Notes: a model not told the origin generated them from the letters alone. Counted from the first letter of the stretch, positions 8,629 to 17,316 are shown. The stretch: DNA of 64,000 bases from Butyrivibrio hungatei NK4A153 (GCF_000424465.1 NZ_AUJY01000008.1:1-64000), one strand, 5' to 3'. Program-made: numbers and translations.

Positions 8629-9507
8629 TTACTGCCCAATCATGCTTATTACAAGACCTACGAGTATGATAGCCGCACAAAAGATCTTGTAGCCGATATT
8701 TTTTTCCTTGAAGATAAACTTTCCGCATATGATAGAGACGATGCAGGCGGATTGTTTGAGAAGAGTCATTATTATGACTTTCGAATCAGCGAAGGAATTG
8801 GCGATAAACAGCGCTTTGTCCGCAATAAAGAACAGGAAACTGAGTATCCAGATCCAGCCGTTCTTCCACACGGAAGAACTTATCTTGATGCGTCTTACGA
8901 CAAAATACATGCCGTAGAAGATCACAAGATAAAACATGTACCAAAACTGAAGCTGAGAAGAATTGATATCTCTCATATATATTTTGTCGAGGCAACCGGA
9001 TATCGCATTGCAGATGCAGGAAGCAAGTACCATCCATACATATATGGATGGTATTTTTTCTGCCTTGTATGTTCCGCGGGTGTCGGAACGCTTTTTCATC
9101 TCGGGATAGATCTTTAAGAACAAGAGCCCGAAGAGTATGAGTAGAAGGCCGACTGTTGAATATATTGAGCCTTTTTCTTTTAACACAAATATTCCGAACG
9201 CGGTTGAAAAGAGAATCCTTGAGAGGTCAAGAACTCCGTATAAGCTGATGGGGATATTGTCGAGCGCCTTAAACGAGCATATCCACGCTATGAATATTAC
9301 AAAACTCTTTATTGCGATCAGGAAAAAATATTTCGGAGGAAATCCTTTAAATGCCGCGGGCGCCTCCGGTATGCAGAATAAAAATGTAAGGAAGGTATAT
9401 ACAAAAAGCACTTCCATTACTGTATTTTTAGTCAGCGCTTTCTTTTTTACAACATCACGGAATCCTTTTACTATTCCGTAGAACAAAACAAGTCCGGCCC
9501 AAAGCAT
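8629..9507 (-). CDS. EamA/DMT superfamily transporter
   Basis: 292 residues, hydrophobic throughout, with about ten predicted membrane segments in two five-helix halves, the drug/metabolite transporter layout. The second half begins near residue 150 after a charged loop (KKRSDTRGTYKAEK). PI-LYGV at the fourth helix and VLKEKGS / IFKEKNIG at the end of each half fit the EamA pattern. The substrate cannot be predicted. It stands alone, convergent with the trp operon, and may export an amino acid, but only location suggests this. The start at 9507 follows AAGGAGATATC. Confidence 0.85.
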   Translation of the reverse strand: MLWAGLVLFYGIVKGFRDVVKKKALTKNTVMEVLFVYTFLTFLFCIPEAPAAFKGFPPKYFFLIAIKSFVIFIAWICSFKALDNIPISLYGVLDLSRILFSTAFGIFVLKEKGSIYSTVGLLLILFGLLFLKIYPEMKKRSDTRGTYKAEKIPSIYVWMVLASCICNAISGCLDKIYMRDINSSQLQFWYMFYLVIFYGMYFVVRRIKISSSVWKNGWIWILSFLFFIADKALFIANSFADSKVIIMTLLKQSACIVSIICGKFIFKEKNIGYKIFCAAIILVGLVISMIGQ

Positions 9508-9645
9508 TTCTAAGATATCTCCTTTATAAATAAGTAAATCCGAAACATTATATCATTTTTGCCACTTTATGTATGTAATTTATGATTGAAAATTGCCTAC
9601 TTGATTATTACAATATTATTAACAATATGTTAAGGAGAATTTTGT

Positions 9646-10881
9646 ATGAGAAAAGTTTTTGATGCGCTAAAATACGCTGTGATCATGGCGTTTTGTATTT
9701 TTTTATTTGTTAAAACAGACTGTAAGGCTTATGCTGCTGACTGGTATATTTCACCGTCGGGTAACGATTCAAACGCCGGCACGTCTGTATCCGCTCCGTT
9801 TAAGAGCCTTATGAGAGCTCAGGAGGCGGCTTCGGTGGGAGACACCGTGTATATTATGGGCGGCACATACAATGATTTTGGTATTGCGGCCAAAGACAAC
9901 AACTACAATTATGTAAATGAGTTTACAAAGAGCAACATCACTTACAGAGCTTACACATCCAAGGAGGTACCTGTATTTGATTTTTCAAGAGTGCCTACGG
10001 ATAAGAGAGTGGCGGCTTTTCATATCAAGAGCGGAGTGCAGGGAGTGTATTTCCTCTGCTTTAAAGTTACGGGAGTTCCTGTGGGAAACCAGAAGCAGTC
10101 TGAGTGTTTCAGAGTAGAGGGAAATGCCACGTTTAATCAGATCACATGCTGTGATTCACAGGCAAACGGTTTTTATTTCTGCAACAACGGAAGCGGTAAG
10201 TGCATAAAGTGCGATGCTTATAATCTTTTCACTTCGAATAGAAATTCCAATTCGAATACCGACGGTTTCGGCGCGCACGGTCAGGGCGTTGTTTTCCAGC
10301 AGTGCAGGGCATGGTCATGCGGTGATGACGGATTTGACTGCATTACATCCAAGGGTGCCAACACTTTCGAGAACTGCTGGGCATTTAATATGAATAAAGG
10401 CGGAGATTCCAATGGATTCAAGATTGGTGGCTACGGCACGGGCAAGGTTCCGAACACAGTTCCTGTACATACCGTATCACATTGCATTGCTGTAAATAAT
10501 GCATCCAACGGATTCTATGCAAACCACCAGCCCGGACAGGCAGCAAACTGGACCAACAATGTGGCTTACGGTAATGCAAGAGGCAACTATAACATGCTTG
10601 AAAGAGTGAGTCCTTCGGATTCCAAGGATATTCCGGGAACAAGAGAGTTCCTTAGATGCAATATTTCTTTAAATGGAGCGGTTACAAATATCGGTAGAGG
10701 AACAAAAGTTGGAAGTTGTTCATGGAACAGTGGATATAACTGCACTAACGACGATTTTGAGAGCCTTGATGCTTCACAACTTTCAGCACCTCGAGGCGCA
10801 AACGGAGTGCTTCCCAATATCAACTTTATGAAGCCCGTGAGCGGAAGTGATCTTCAGGATATCGGATATTATATGAATTGA
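9646..10881 (+). CDS. Secreted pectate lyase-like parallel beta-helix protein (PL9 type)
   Basis: 411 residues with a signal peptide (charged start, hydrophobic 11-24, AYA site near 30-32). The mature protein begins DWYISPSGNDSNAGTS..PFKSL, the usual opening of PL9-type right-handed beta-helix lyases. Later rungs carry DGFGAHGQG, CGDDGFDC, GGDSNGFKIGG and NASNGFYANHQPG, which match the calcium and substrate face of PL9 pectate lyases as I know them. It probably cleaves homogalacturonan outside the cell by beta-elimination. Many cysteines suggest disulfides. AAGGAG precedes the ATG. It is monocistronic, with no pectin transport genes nearby. Confidence 0.85.
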   Translation: MRKVFDALKYAVIMAFCIFLFVKTDCKAYAADWYISPSGNDSNAGTSVSAPFKSLMRAQEAASVGDTVYIMGGTYNDFGIAAKDNNYNYVNEFTKSNITYRAYTSKEVPVFDFSRVPTDKRVAAFHIKSGVQGVYFLCFKVTGVPVGNQKQSECFRVEGNATFNQITCCDSQANGFYFCNNGSGKCIKCDAYNLFTSNRNSNSNTDGFGAHGQGVVFQQCRAWSCGDDGFDCITSKGANTFENCWAFNMNKGGDSNGFKIGGYGTGKVPNTVPVHTVSHCIAVNNASNGFYANHQPGQAANWTNNVAYGNARGNYNMLERVSPSDSKDIPGTREFLRCNISLNGAVTNIGRGTKVGSCSWNSGYNCTNDDFESLDASQLSAPRGANGVLPNINFMKPVSGSDLQDIGYYMN

Positions 10882-10888
10882 TTTATGG

Positions 10889-10917
10889 AATAAATTGCGG
10901 AATAGATTTATTTTTTT
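10889..10917 (+). terminator. Weak terminator after the pectate lyase
   Basis: AATAAAT (10889-10895) pairs with ATTTATT (10906-10912), followed by T residues to 10917. The stem is all A/T, so strength is doubtful. The rest of the 236 nt gap to 11118 is AT-rich, with no clear gene or promoter. Confidence 0.5.
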
Positions 10918-11117
10918 CACTGTTTATTGAGCTTTTTTTGTGTTGTATAAAACGTTTTTAATAATCTGTTTTGATAAAAGTATCGTATCACATACCACAA
11001 TTTTATATGTTTGCTGAAACAGAAAAGTGCAAATGATAGTATATTTATGGCTTTAATAATGAATACTACGATATAAGAAAAAAGAGATAAAGAATATAGA
11101 AAATACGAGGTCTATGC

Positions 11118-11471
11118 ATGGAAAAAGAAAAGCGTGACTACAGGAAGGAGCTTAATGCAATTCGGATTGAGAGAGAAGAAGTGCAAAGCAGATACGCCGG
11201 ATTGCGAAAAGAACTTGAAAGTCAAAACGAGGAGCTGGTTCATAGGATGAATAATGAATACAGAGATTTAGAGTATTCAAACATAAATAACGATCCTGTA
11301 CTCGTGGACATGTACGAAAGGCGTGCAGCATATTTTAGAAGGAGTAATAACGATATTTCAGATTTTTATGATTCTATAGAACAAAAAGAACGAAAAATAA
11401 TGGATGAACTTGATAAAAAGGAATATAGAATCAAAAAGGAAATGAGCAGCGACGAAAAAAATAATGAGTGA
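11118..11471 (+). CDS. Small coiled-coil protein, candidate Lap1-like LXG partner
   Basis: 117 residues, almost entirely charged alpha-helix, with heptad-like stretches (EREEVQSRYAGLRKELESQNEE and a C-terminal KERKIMDELDKKE). No signal peptide, membrane segment or cysteine. I cannot assign a domain by sequence alone. Its place as first gene before a WXG-like protein and an LXG effector matches LXG-associated alpha-helical partners of type VII secretion loci (Lap1/DUF3958), which act as chaperones or targeting factors. I do not see the FxxxD motif reported for Lap1. The gap to the next gene is only 15 nt. Confidence 0.55.
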   Translation: MEKEKRDYRKELNAIRIEREEVQSRYAGLRKELESQNEELVHRMNNEYRDLEYSNINNDPVLVDMYERRAAYFRRSNNDISDFYDSIEQKERKIMDELDKKEYRIKKEMSSDEKNNE

Positions 11472-11486
11472 TTAGGAGTATGAAAA

Positions 11487-11930
11487 ATGGCTGATGGAAT
11501 GGAAATAAAGATTAAAGGCGATGAAATAGAAAGTTTTAGGAAACGTCTTTTCGTAGCAGGATGTTATCTTGGAGAAGACATCGACGAGGCTAAGAAAGAT
11601 CATAAAAGTAATATAACAGCAAATAAAAGTGCACATATGAGATTCGCTGAGGAGAAAGAGTTGCGGAAAAATACACAGGATTCGGCAATTAATGAATGTA
11701 AAAATATTGCAACTATGAAAGAGAACTATGAAGATGCCGACCAGCAGGCAAGCAATTATATAACAGTGGACTTAACTGCAAATATACCCGATTATAATAA
11801 GTACAATACTAAAAACTCAAATACGCTGGATCAGGCTGAGTTGCAGGAGATATATGACGAAATTATGGCAGATGAAGCAAAGAAAAAAGCTAGAAAAGAA
11901 GCTTTTGATAAACTGTTTAAAGGGCATTGA
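11487..11930 (+). CDS. WXG100/Lap2-like helical protein of the LXG cassette
   Basis: 147 residues. The first 90 look like a helix-turn-helix hairpin of the WXG100/DUF3130 kind: 'MEIKIKGDEIESFRKRL' start, central polar turn, and YEDADQQASNY at the end of the second helix, the position of the YxxxD/E-like signal in ESX proteins. A C-terminal tail of about 55 residues ends in a basic helix (AKKKARKEAFDKL). AGGAGTATGAAAA precedes the ATG. The helical-hairpin call is inference; its position just before the LXG effector supports it. Confidence 0.5.
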   Translation: MADGMEIKIKGDEIESFRKRLFVAGCYLGEDIDEAKKDHKSNITANKSAHMRFAEEKELRKNTQDSAINECKNIATMKENYEDADQQASNYITVDLTANIPDYNKYNTKNSNTLDQAELQEIYDEIMADEAKKKARKEAFDKLFKGH

Positions 11931-11980
11931 TTAAAGAAAAGTATAAGATTATGAGTGAAAAACGTAAGTGAGGAAAAACA

Positions 11981-13627
11981 ATGGTAGAAAGTGATTATTT
12001 AGATCAGGGAAAGCTGAAAATGCAGTGTCATACAGCGATTTCCGTTTTTACAGCAAATAACGGGAAGCTCTCAGCATTAAGAAGAATATATAATTCGTCA
12101 CGAGATGTTACTTTTACAGGTAAGGGATCAGAAAGTTTTTTTGGACATTGTGATAATTATGTTGTTCTTATAGATGCCATCATGACTGCAAATGATTGTG
12201 ATATTGCAGATAATAAAACTCTGTGGGCTATGCTTGGCTTTGATATTCTTGATGGCAGTGTTATTTTACCCAAAAAAAGAGAAGCAAAGCAAAATGAAGA
12301 GCATGAACGTCATGAAGCCGATAAAGCAAAAAGGAGAAGAGATTCTGCGCCTGAAGATGAAAAAGGGTATTGGGATTCAAAATATCATAATCATTTGAAT
12401 AGGGCAGATATTTATGAGGAAGAATACAATTACTGGAAAGGACTCGAAGAGAAGTTTGATCAGATAGAAACTGACTCAAAAGGTTTATTTAAGGATAGTG
12501 TGTCTATTAGGACAGCAGCAACAAATGGACTTAAGGAACTTTCAAGAGATTTTTCTACTAAATCATTTGTATTCTTTTATAACCCGCTTTGGAAAAACGG
12601 CATAGAAAAACTGTGTAATCAGGTTTCCATGGTTGATAAATGCAAGGAAAAGTGGAAAGATGGAAACGGTGTATATAATCTTGATGTTTTAAAAGATATA
12701 TTAAACAATAGGATGGATGAGTTATCTGCACCTGAAGTTACGGCTTTCGAGGAGGTTCTTAAAGAACTACATCCAGAGGCTCAGAAGCAGGTTATCGGAC
12801 ATGCTGTTGCCGGAGATGCTGACATAAAAGATCTTATTCAGGGAGTTGTTAAGTCTTTCGGATCCGGAGCTAAAATAGGAGTTGATGAATATAATGTTTT
12901 AACTTCAAAAGATGATAAAAGTGCCAGAAAAGCTTGGCTTAAGCTTACAAAAGATTTTGAGTCTGCTACTGCAACTTGGGCAGGAACATTATTTTATACT
13001 GGAAATATAAGAGAAGCATTTGGCACGTTGACAACCGATGTGAAAAAGGACTTTATTAAATCTATTTCGGAAGAAGGCGATGATTTAGTAAATGTAAGTG
13101 GATTCGAAATAATAAAACGTTCCTTTAAAAAAGATTTTAAGTCTTATGCTTTTAAGAATGTAGAAAAAGCCGGTGAGGCTGCAATAGAAAATGCAGATGA
13201 TATAGCTGAGGGAACATTAAGAGGCATAAAAATAAAAGCTAAAGATGCAGCGAGATTAGATAATGTAAAGGCCGGAGTAAAATGGGCGGGCACGCTTGTT
13301 GACTTTGCTTTTAATGCATCAGATAACTTGGAAGAGCAGGAGCTGGCGCGTAAGTCAGGCATAGAAATGTCAAACGGAAGAGTGGCTGCGGAAACAGTAA
13401 TTGAGACGCTTGTTGATGTAGGTGTTGGATTTGTCGGTAATGCAGCTGCAGGGTTTGCAATAGGTGGGGCGGCAGCGCTTCTAGGACTTTCAGCTCCTGC
13501 CATTGCTGTTACAGCTGCGAGTGCAGTTGTAGTTTGGGGGATTAACGAAGCCTTTAAACACAAAACGGGAAAAGATGCAGGAGAAAATGTTGCAGATATT
13601 GCGTGTGATATTATGGGATTAAAATAG
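11981..13627 (+). CDS. LXG-family type VII secretion effector with C-terminal glycine-rich membrane domain
   Basis: 548 residues. Residues 1-190 are helical and resemble the LXG targeting domain: an N-terminal hairpin, G.GS.SFFGHCDNYVVLIDAI, and the closing FDQIETDSKGLFKDSVSIRTAA..GLKEL typical of LXG proteins. The middle is polar and helical. The C-terminus (roughly 465-525) has small-residue hydrophobic segments (VGVGFVGNAAAGFAIGGAAALLGL, then APAIAVTAASAVVVWGI), like glycine-zipper pore-forming LXG toxins such as TelE. Membrane-protein genes follow directly, as expected for immunity. No EssC, EsaA or other secretion gene is in the window, so it would use a machine encoded elsewhere. No catalytic toxin domain was recognised. 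Confidence 0.65.
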   Translation: MVESDYLDQGKLKMQCHTAISVFTANNGKLSALRRIYNSSRDVTFTGKGSESFFGHCDNYVVLIDAIMTANDCDIADNKTLWAMLGFDILDGSVILPKKREAKQNEEHERHEADKAKRRRDSAPEDEKGYWDSKYHNHLNRADIYEEEYNYWKGLEEKFDQIETDSKGLFKDSVSIRTAATNGLKELSRDFSTKSFVFFYNPLWKNGIEKLCNQVSMVDKCKEKWKDGNGVYNLDVLKDILNNRMDELSAPEVTAFEEVLKELHPEAQKQVIGHAVAGDADIKDLIQGVVKSFGSGAKIGVDEYNVLTSKDDKSARKAWLKLTKDFESATATWAGTLFYTGNIREAFGTLTTDVKKDFIKSISEEGDDLVNVSGFEIIKRSFKKDFKSYAFKNVEKAGEAAIENADDIAEGTLRGIKIKAKDAARLDNVKAGVKWAGTLVDFAFNASDNLEEQELARKSGIEMSNGRVAAETVIETLVDVGVGFVGNAAAGFAIGGAAALLGLSAPAIAVTAASAVVVWGINEAFKHKTGKDAGENVADIACDIMGLK

Positions 13628-13660
13628 TTTTGTTTTACTACTAGTTGATGGAGGAGAATA

Positions 13661-14455
13661 ATGGGTTTAGTAACTGTTTTAATAATATTGGCATGGGAAT
13701 GTATAGTAGCCATGTTTGCTTTTTTGCTTCATGTTATTCCGCTTAAAAATTATTATAAGAATATTGTTAAGGTACAATTGTTTTTATCATCAAGTGCACT
13801 TATATTGGGACTGTTTGTTCATTACTATGTGAAAATGAATTACGATTCGGGTATCTTTTACGGAAGCAAGTGGGATGATAGAGGCGAGCCAGAAATGGTG
13901 ATATTGTTTTTGACATTCTTTATTTGTTCATTGATCCATTTTGCTGCTGATAAGAAGAATAGCCGCAATAAGATAGAGACTTTTGTATTAAGAGCTGATG
14001 AATACAAAATAGTAAAAGATGTTGAGTATTTATATATGCCGACCGTAAAGAATTATTGTGAATTTGACAGAGGAATAATTGCCTTTTCAGGTAATATGCC
14101 TAATCGAGAGATTGATGGCACATTTACATGTAGGATGGTAAAAGACGGAATATATGAATGCTTTGAGTATAAGGCATTGTCAGGCGAAAATAATAAGTTG
14201 AGTTTTTCAAGAATAAAACAAATTATTATTTGGCTCTTAGGTGCAATAGATGTAGTGTTGGCAGGCATTTGGATTTCACAAGATCCTAAAATGCATATAG
14301 ATGTTGTGTCGCATTTTTTGCCGGGGTTAAGTTTAATTCTTTTTGGAACGATGCTTTTTGAACTGCTTAAAGGAACTAAGGGATTATTTGCCAAAATTAT
14401 GATTGCGTTCTCGATTTTTTTAATTATCATAGGAATCGTTAGCTTTTTTAAATAA
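13661..14455 (+). CDS. Membrane protein, candidate immunity protein (copy 1)
   Basis: 264 residues. N-terminal helices near 2-24, 35-55 and 75-90, a soluble stretch of about 90 residues (FVLRADEYKIV to LSFSRIKQ), and three C-terminal helices (about 190-260). No known family recognised. It follows the toxin by 34 nt with GGAGGAG before its ATG, and nearly the same protein is repeated at 14798. Membrane immunity proteins for pore-forming LXG toxins are known, so immunity is the simplest inference. The N-terminus and several extracellular-side positions differ between copies while the middle is almost identical. Confidence 0.6.
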   Translation: MGLVTVLIILAWECIVAMFAFLLHVIPLKNYYKNIVKVQLFLSSSALILGLFVHYYVKMNYDSGIFYGSKWDDRGEPEMVILFLTFFICSLIHFAADKKNSRNKIETFVLRADEYKIVKDVEYLYMPTVKNYCEFDRGIIAFSGNMPNREIDGTFTCRMVKDGIYECFEYKALSGENNKLSFSRIKQIIIWLLGAIDVVLAGIWISQDPKMHIDVVSHFLPGLSLILFGTMLFELLKGTKGLFAKIMIAFSIFLIIIGIVSFFK

Positions 14456-14468
14456 TTAGGGGGTTAAA

Positions 14469-14744
14469 ATGGACGTTAAAGTAAAAGATCTACTGCCAAT
14501 CGGTAGTGTAATATGGCTCAGGGATTCAAAGCATCCGCTTATGATTTTTGGAGTTAAGCAGCAGAATCTAGAGACTAAGCAGGAATATGATTACATAGGA
14601 GTCCTTTATCCGGAAGGAAATCTTGGAGGAGAATCACAGTTTATGTTTATGCATAAGGACATCGAAAGAGTGTTGTTCCACGGCTTTGAAGACGAGAGCA
14701 GAACAGAGTTCATTGAGAAGCTGTCTGAGTTCTACGGAGAGTGA
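14469..14744 (+). CDS. DUF4176 protein (copy 1)
   Basis: 91 residues. LLPIGSVIWL, a short KHPLMIFGV strand, YDYIGVLYPEGNLG and a C-terminal F.GFEDE..TEF.EKL helix match the DUF4176 pattern I know from LXG type VII loci. No signal or membrane segment. The role of DUF4176 is not settled; its constant company with LXG toxins and immunity genes suggests a helper or cytoplasmic immunity role. It lies 13 nt behind the membrane protein and differs from the second copy (15608) at only two residues (D7N and one H to R). Confidence 0.75.
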   Translation: MDVKVKDLLPIGSVIWLRDSKHPLMIFGVKQQNLETKQEYDYIGVLYPEGNLGGESQFMFMHKDIERVLFHGFEDESRTEFIEKLSEFYGE

Positions 14745-14797
14745 TATTTGGCATAAAGGCTATTTGATAAAAAAGTAATGCTAGTGTGGTAAAGGAT

Positions 14798-15595
14798 ATG
14801 CTTATAGTAACTATAACGATAATATTAGCGTGGGAATGTATAGTAGTTATGTTTGGCTTTTTACTTCACGTTATTCCACTTAAAAATTATTATAAAAATA
14901 TTGTTAAGGTACAATTGTTTTTATCATCAAGTGCACTTATATTGGGGCTGTTTGTTCATTACTATGTGAAAATGAATTACGATTCGGGTATTTTTTACGG
15001 AAGCAAGTGGGATGAAACCGGTGCTTCAGATATGTTGGTTTTGTTTTGGGTATTCTTTATTGGTTCTTTAATCCATTTTTATGCTGATAAGAAGAATAGC
15101 CGTAATAAGATAGAGACTTTTGTATTAAGAGCTGATGAATACAAAATAGTAAAAGATGTTGAGTATTCATATATGCCGACCGTAAAGAGTTATTGTGAAT
15201 TTGACAGAGGAATAATTGCTTTTTCGGGTAATATGCCTGCTCGAGAGGTTGATGGCACATTTACATGTAGGATGGTAAAAGACGGAATATATGAATGTTT
15301 TGAGTATAAGGCATTATCGGGCGAAAATAATAAGTTGAGTTTTTCAAGAATAAAACAAATTATTATTTGGCTCTTATGCGCAGTAGATGTAGTGCTGATA
15401 GGTATTTGGCTTTCACAAGATCCTAAAATGTATATAGATATTGTGACGCGCTTTTTGCGGGGGTTAACTATAATTCTTTTTGGAACGGTCCTTATTGAAC
15501 TGCTTAAAGGAACAAAGGGATTGTTTTCCAAAATTATGATTGCGTTCTCGATTTTTTTTATCATCATAGGATTTATTAGCTTTTTTAAATATTAA
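14798..15595 (+). CDS. Membrane protein, candidate immunity protein (copy 2)
   Basis: A close paralogue of the protein at 13661 with the same helix layout. The ATG at 14798 is chosen because it aligns with the copy 1 start (both reach ILAWE after the same number of residues); a GTG at 14786 is possible. Only AAAGGA, one base before the ATG, could serve as a ribosome binding site, so translation may depend on upstream reading. The soluble middle is nearly identical to copy 1, while residues near 1-20, 68-85 and 200-230 vary. Confidence 0.6.
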   Translation: MLIVTITIILAWECIVVMFGFLLHVIPLKNYYKNIVKVQLFLSSSALILGLFVHYYVKMNYDSGIFYGSKWDETGASDMLVLFWVFFIGSLIHFYADKKNSRNKIETFVLRADEYKIVKDVEYSYMPTVKSYCEFDRGIIAFSGNMPAREVDGTFTCRMVKDGIYECFEYKALSGENNKLSFSRIKQIIIWLLCAVDVVLIGIWLSQDPKMYIDIVTRFLRGLTIILFGTVLIELLKGTKGLFSKIMIAFSIFFIIIGFISFFKY

Positions 15596-15607
15596 CAGGG
15601 GGTTAAA

Positions 15608-15883
15608 ATGGACGTTAAAGTAAAAAATCTACTGCCAATCGGTAGTGTAATATGGCTTAGGGATTCAAAGCATCCGCTTATGATTTTTGGAGTTAAGCAG
15701 CAGAATCTAGAGACTAAGCAGGAATATGATTACATAGGAGTTCTTTATCCGGAAGGAAATCTCGGCGGAGAATCACAGTTTATGTTCATGCATAAGGACA
15801 TCGAAAGAGTGTTGTTCCGCGGCTTTGAAGACGAGAGCAGAACAGAGTTCATTGAGAAGCTGTCTGAGTTCTACGGAGAATGA
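15608..15883 (+). CDS. DUF4176 protein (copy 2)
   Basis: 91 residues, 89 identical to the protein at 14469, with the same GGGGGTT-type site 12 nt downstream of its membrane-protein partner. The starts of the two DUF4176 genes are 1139 bp apart, which gives the duplicated-unit length. Confidence 0.75.
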   Translation: MDVKVKNLLPIGSVIWLRDSKHPLMIFGVKQQNLETKQEYDYIGVLYPEGNLGGESQFMFMHKDIERVLFRGFEDESRTEFIEKLSEFYGE

Positions 15884-15937
15884 TATTTGGTATAAGGGGC
15901 ATTTGATAAAAAAAGTAATGCTAATGTGGTAAAGGAT

Positions 15938-16129
15938 ATGTATATAGTAACGATAGCAACAATAATAGCATTGGAACTTATAATAGCTACATTTGCTTTT
16001 ATACTTAGAGTTATTCCGTTAAAGAATTACCATAAAAATATTGCCAAAGTACAGATTGCCTTACTGGGAATAGCTTCTTTACTGGGAGCGTTTGTTTTCA
16101 TATGCTTTAATTTTGACAGGTATAATTAA
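15938..16129 (+). pseudogene. Truncated third copy of the membrane protein
   Basis: 63 codons align with the first 60 or so residues of the proteins at 13661 and 14798 (MYIVTI..IPLKNYHKNIAKVQ) and stop after the second helix (FNFDRYN). No DUF4176 copy follows. It diverges more from the other copies than they do from each other, so it is an older remnant. A short two-helix protein could still be made. A GTG at 15926 is an alternative start. Confidence 0.6.
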
Positions 16130-16261
16130 TCTTTTTATGTAAAGTGCGTTGAGTGAAATATAGCTGAAGTGAAATTGCAGAATGATAAATTTCATTATGG
16201 ACTTTAATCGGACCTTACGGTATAATTACTCTGTTTTAATAAAAAAAGAACTATATATAGA

Positions 16262-16368
16262 TAATTATTGGCAAAATTAGAGAAATCTAATGACGCAAAG
16301 CTATAGGGTCCGAAAGGACAGCCAGTTGCAGTTGAGTTTATAGCGGCGCGTCAGTGCCGCTATTTTTT
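16262..16368 (+). promoter_or_regulatory. c-di-GMP-I (GEMM) riboswitch with terminator
   Basis: The aptamer core reads TTGGCAAA (16269-16276), a P2 hairpin ATTAGA-GAAA-TCTAAT whose GAAA loop fits the tetraloop receptor, GACGCAAAGC (16292-16301), then GGGTCC-GAAA-GGAC and AGCCAGTTGC (to about 16329). The base before CAAA is G (16271), the position that is G in c-di-GMP aptamers and A in cGAMP ones. An intrinsic terminator, ATAGCGGC (16340-16347) with GCCGCTAT (16356-16363) and T residues to 16368, follows at once. It should control the VanW-family gene by premature termination. Whether it is an on or off switch cannot be read with certainty. Confidence 0.87.
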
Positions 16369-16400
16369 ATTTATTGAAAAATCTAGAAAAAAGGAATTAC

Positions 16401-17225
16401 GTGCAAGCAATGAGAAAGAAAAGTATTACTATGGCAATCGCAGTGCCGGTGCTGTGCGCAACAATCATCGGATATGGAGATAATTCATCATCACCTGAAG
16501 AAGTTTTTGTACATATGGAAGAAACATTTGCTCCGGGAGATCAGGAAGGAATTACCGAAACAGTTGAAGCTGGCGCAGAAGTGGTGAATCCTGTTGAAGA
16601 TAATGCAGTTACAGAGGAAGTTGTAAGCGAAGCACCTGTTGCTGAAGCTCCGGCTCCGGCGCCTGAAAATATAGCTTGGGCAAGCATCGGTCATGAAGAT
16701 ATCATGCTGTATCCCGCTAATGAGGATGCAAATAACGTAAATGCGAGAGTCGCATGCGGATATATAAACGGATATATTGTAAAACCGGGAGAGACATTCT
16801 CATACGCAAGCACGATCGGAAGGGGAACACCACCTGAAAAAGGATATGTTATAGCACATGTTGTCGGAGGATATGATTACGGCGGAGGCGTATGTAAGAT
16901 AAGCAGCGCTCTTTACCACGCAGCAATGAATGCCGGTTGCAAGATTGTTGAAAGACACAATCATTCAAAACCTGTTGACTACTATAAGCAGGGAGATGAT
17001 GCAGCTATTGCATACAAAACCAGAAAAGACTTCAGGTTCAGGAATATATTTGACCATGATGTTATGATACAGGCAGCTTACGATGAAACCGGATATCATC
17101 TTGATATCCTTGCACCGCAGCCTGCAGGAATGCCTGTCGCACCTGCTCCTCAACCTGAAGGAACACCGGTTGTTCTTGCACCACAGCCTGAAGGAACACC
17201 GAATACTCCTGATCCTCAGCTTTAA
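16401..17225 (+). CDS. VanW-family extracytoplasmic protein
   Basis: About 274 residues. A hydrophobic segment (MAIAVPVLCATIIGY) makes an N-terminal signal or anchor. An acidic Pro/Ala linker (EAPVAEAPAPAPE) leads to the VanW domain: NVNARVACGYINGYIVKPGETFSY, TIGRGTPPEKGY, GGGVCKISSALYHAAMNAGCKIVERHNHS and a C-terminal YH..I. The tail has three APQPxGxP-like repeats and may cross the wall. The GTG at 16401 is preferred because AAGGAA lies just upstream; ATG 16410 and TTG 16374 are alternatives. The biochemical role of VanW is unknown; a c-di-GMP riboswitch in front points to an adhesion or lifestyle switch. Confidence 0.8.
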   Translation: MQAMRKKSITMAIAVPVLCATIIGYGDNSSSPEEVFVHMEETFAPGDQEGITETVEAGAEVVNPVEDNAVTEEVVSEAPVAEAPAPAPENIAWASIGHEDIMLYPANEDANNVNARVACGYINGYIVKPGETFSYASTIGRGTPPEKGYVIAHVVGGYDYGGGVCKISSALYHAAMNAGCKIVERHNHSKPVDYYKQGDDAAIAYKTRKDFRFRNIFDHDVMIQAAYDETGYHLDILAPQPAGMPVAPAPQPEGTPVVLAPQPEGTPNTPDPQL

Positions 17226-17252
17226 GAAAAATTGATTTACGATTAAAAATAG

Positions 17253-17316
17253 AAAGCACCTCTTTCTTGGATGACGGTTCTAAGCCAGATCCGATGATGA
17301 AAGAAGGTGCTTTTTT
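17253..17316 (+). terminator. Terminator after the VanW-family gene
   Basis: AAAGCACCT..CTTTC (17253-17266) pairs with GAAAG.AGGTGCTTT (17299-17314), enclosing a roughly 32 nt loop and followed by T residues to 17316. Confidence 0.8.

Larger units (their letters stand above)
13661..16137 (+). repeat. Tandem duplication of the membrane protein + DUF4176 unit
   Basis: Two full units and one truncated unit lie head to tail with a spacing of about 1138 bp. The intergenic stretches repeat as well (for example the GATAAAAAAGTAATGCTA region before 14798 and again before 15938). Nucleotide identity is highest in the DUF4176 genes and the middle of the membrane gene. Confidence 0.9.
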
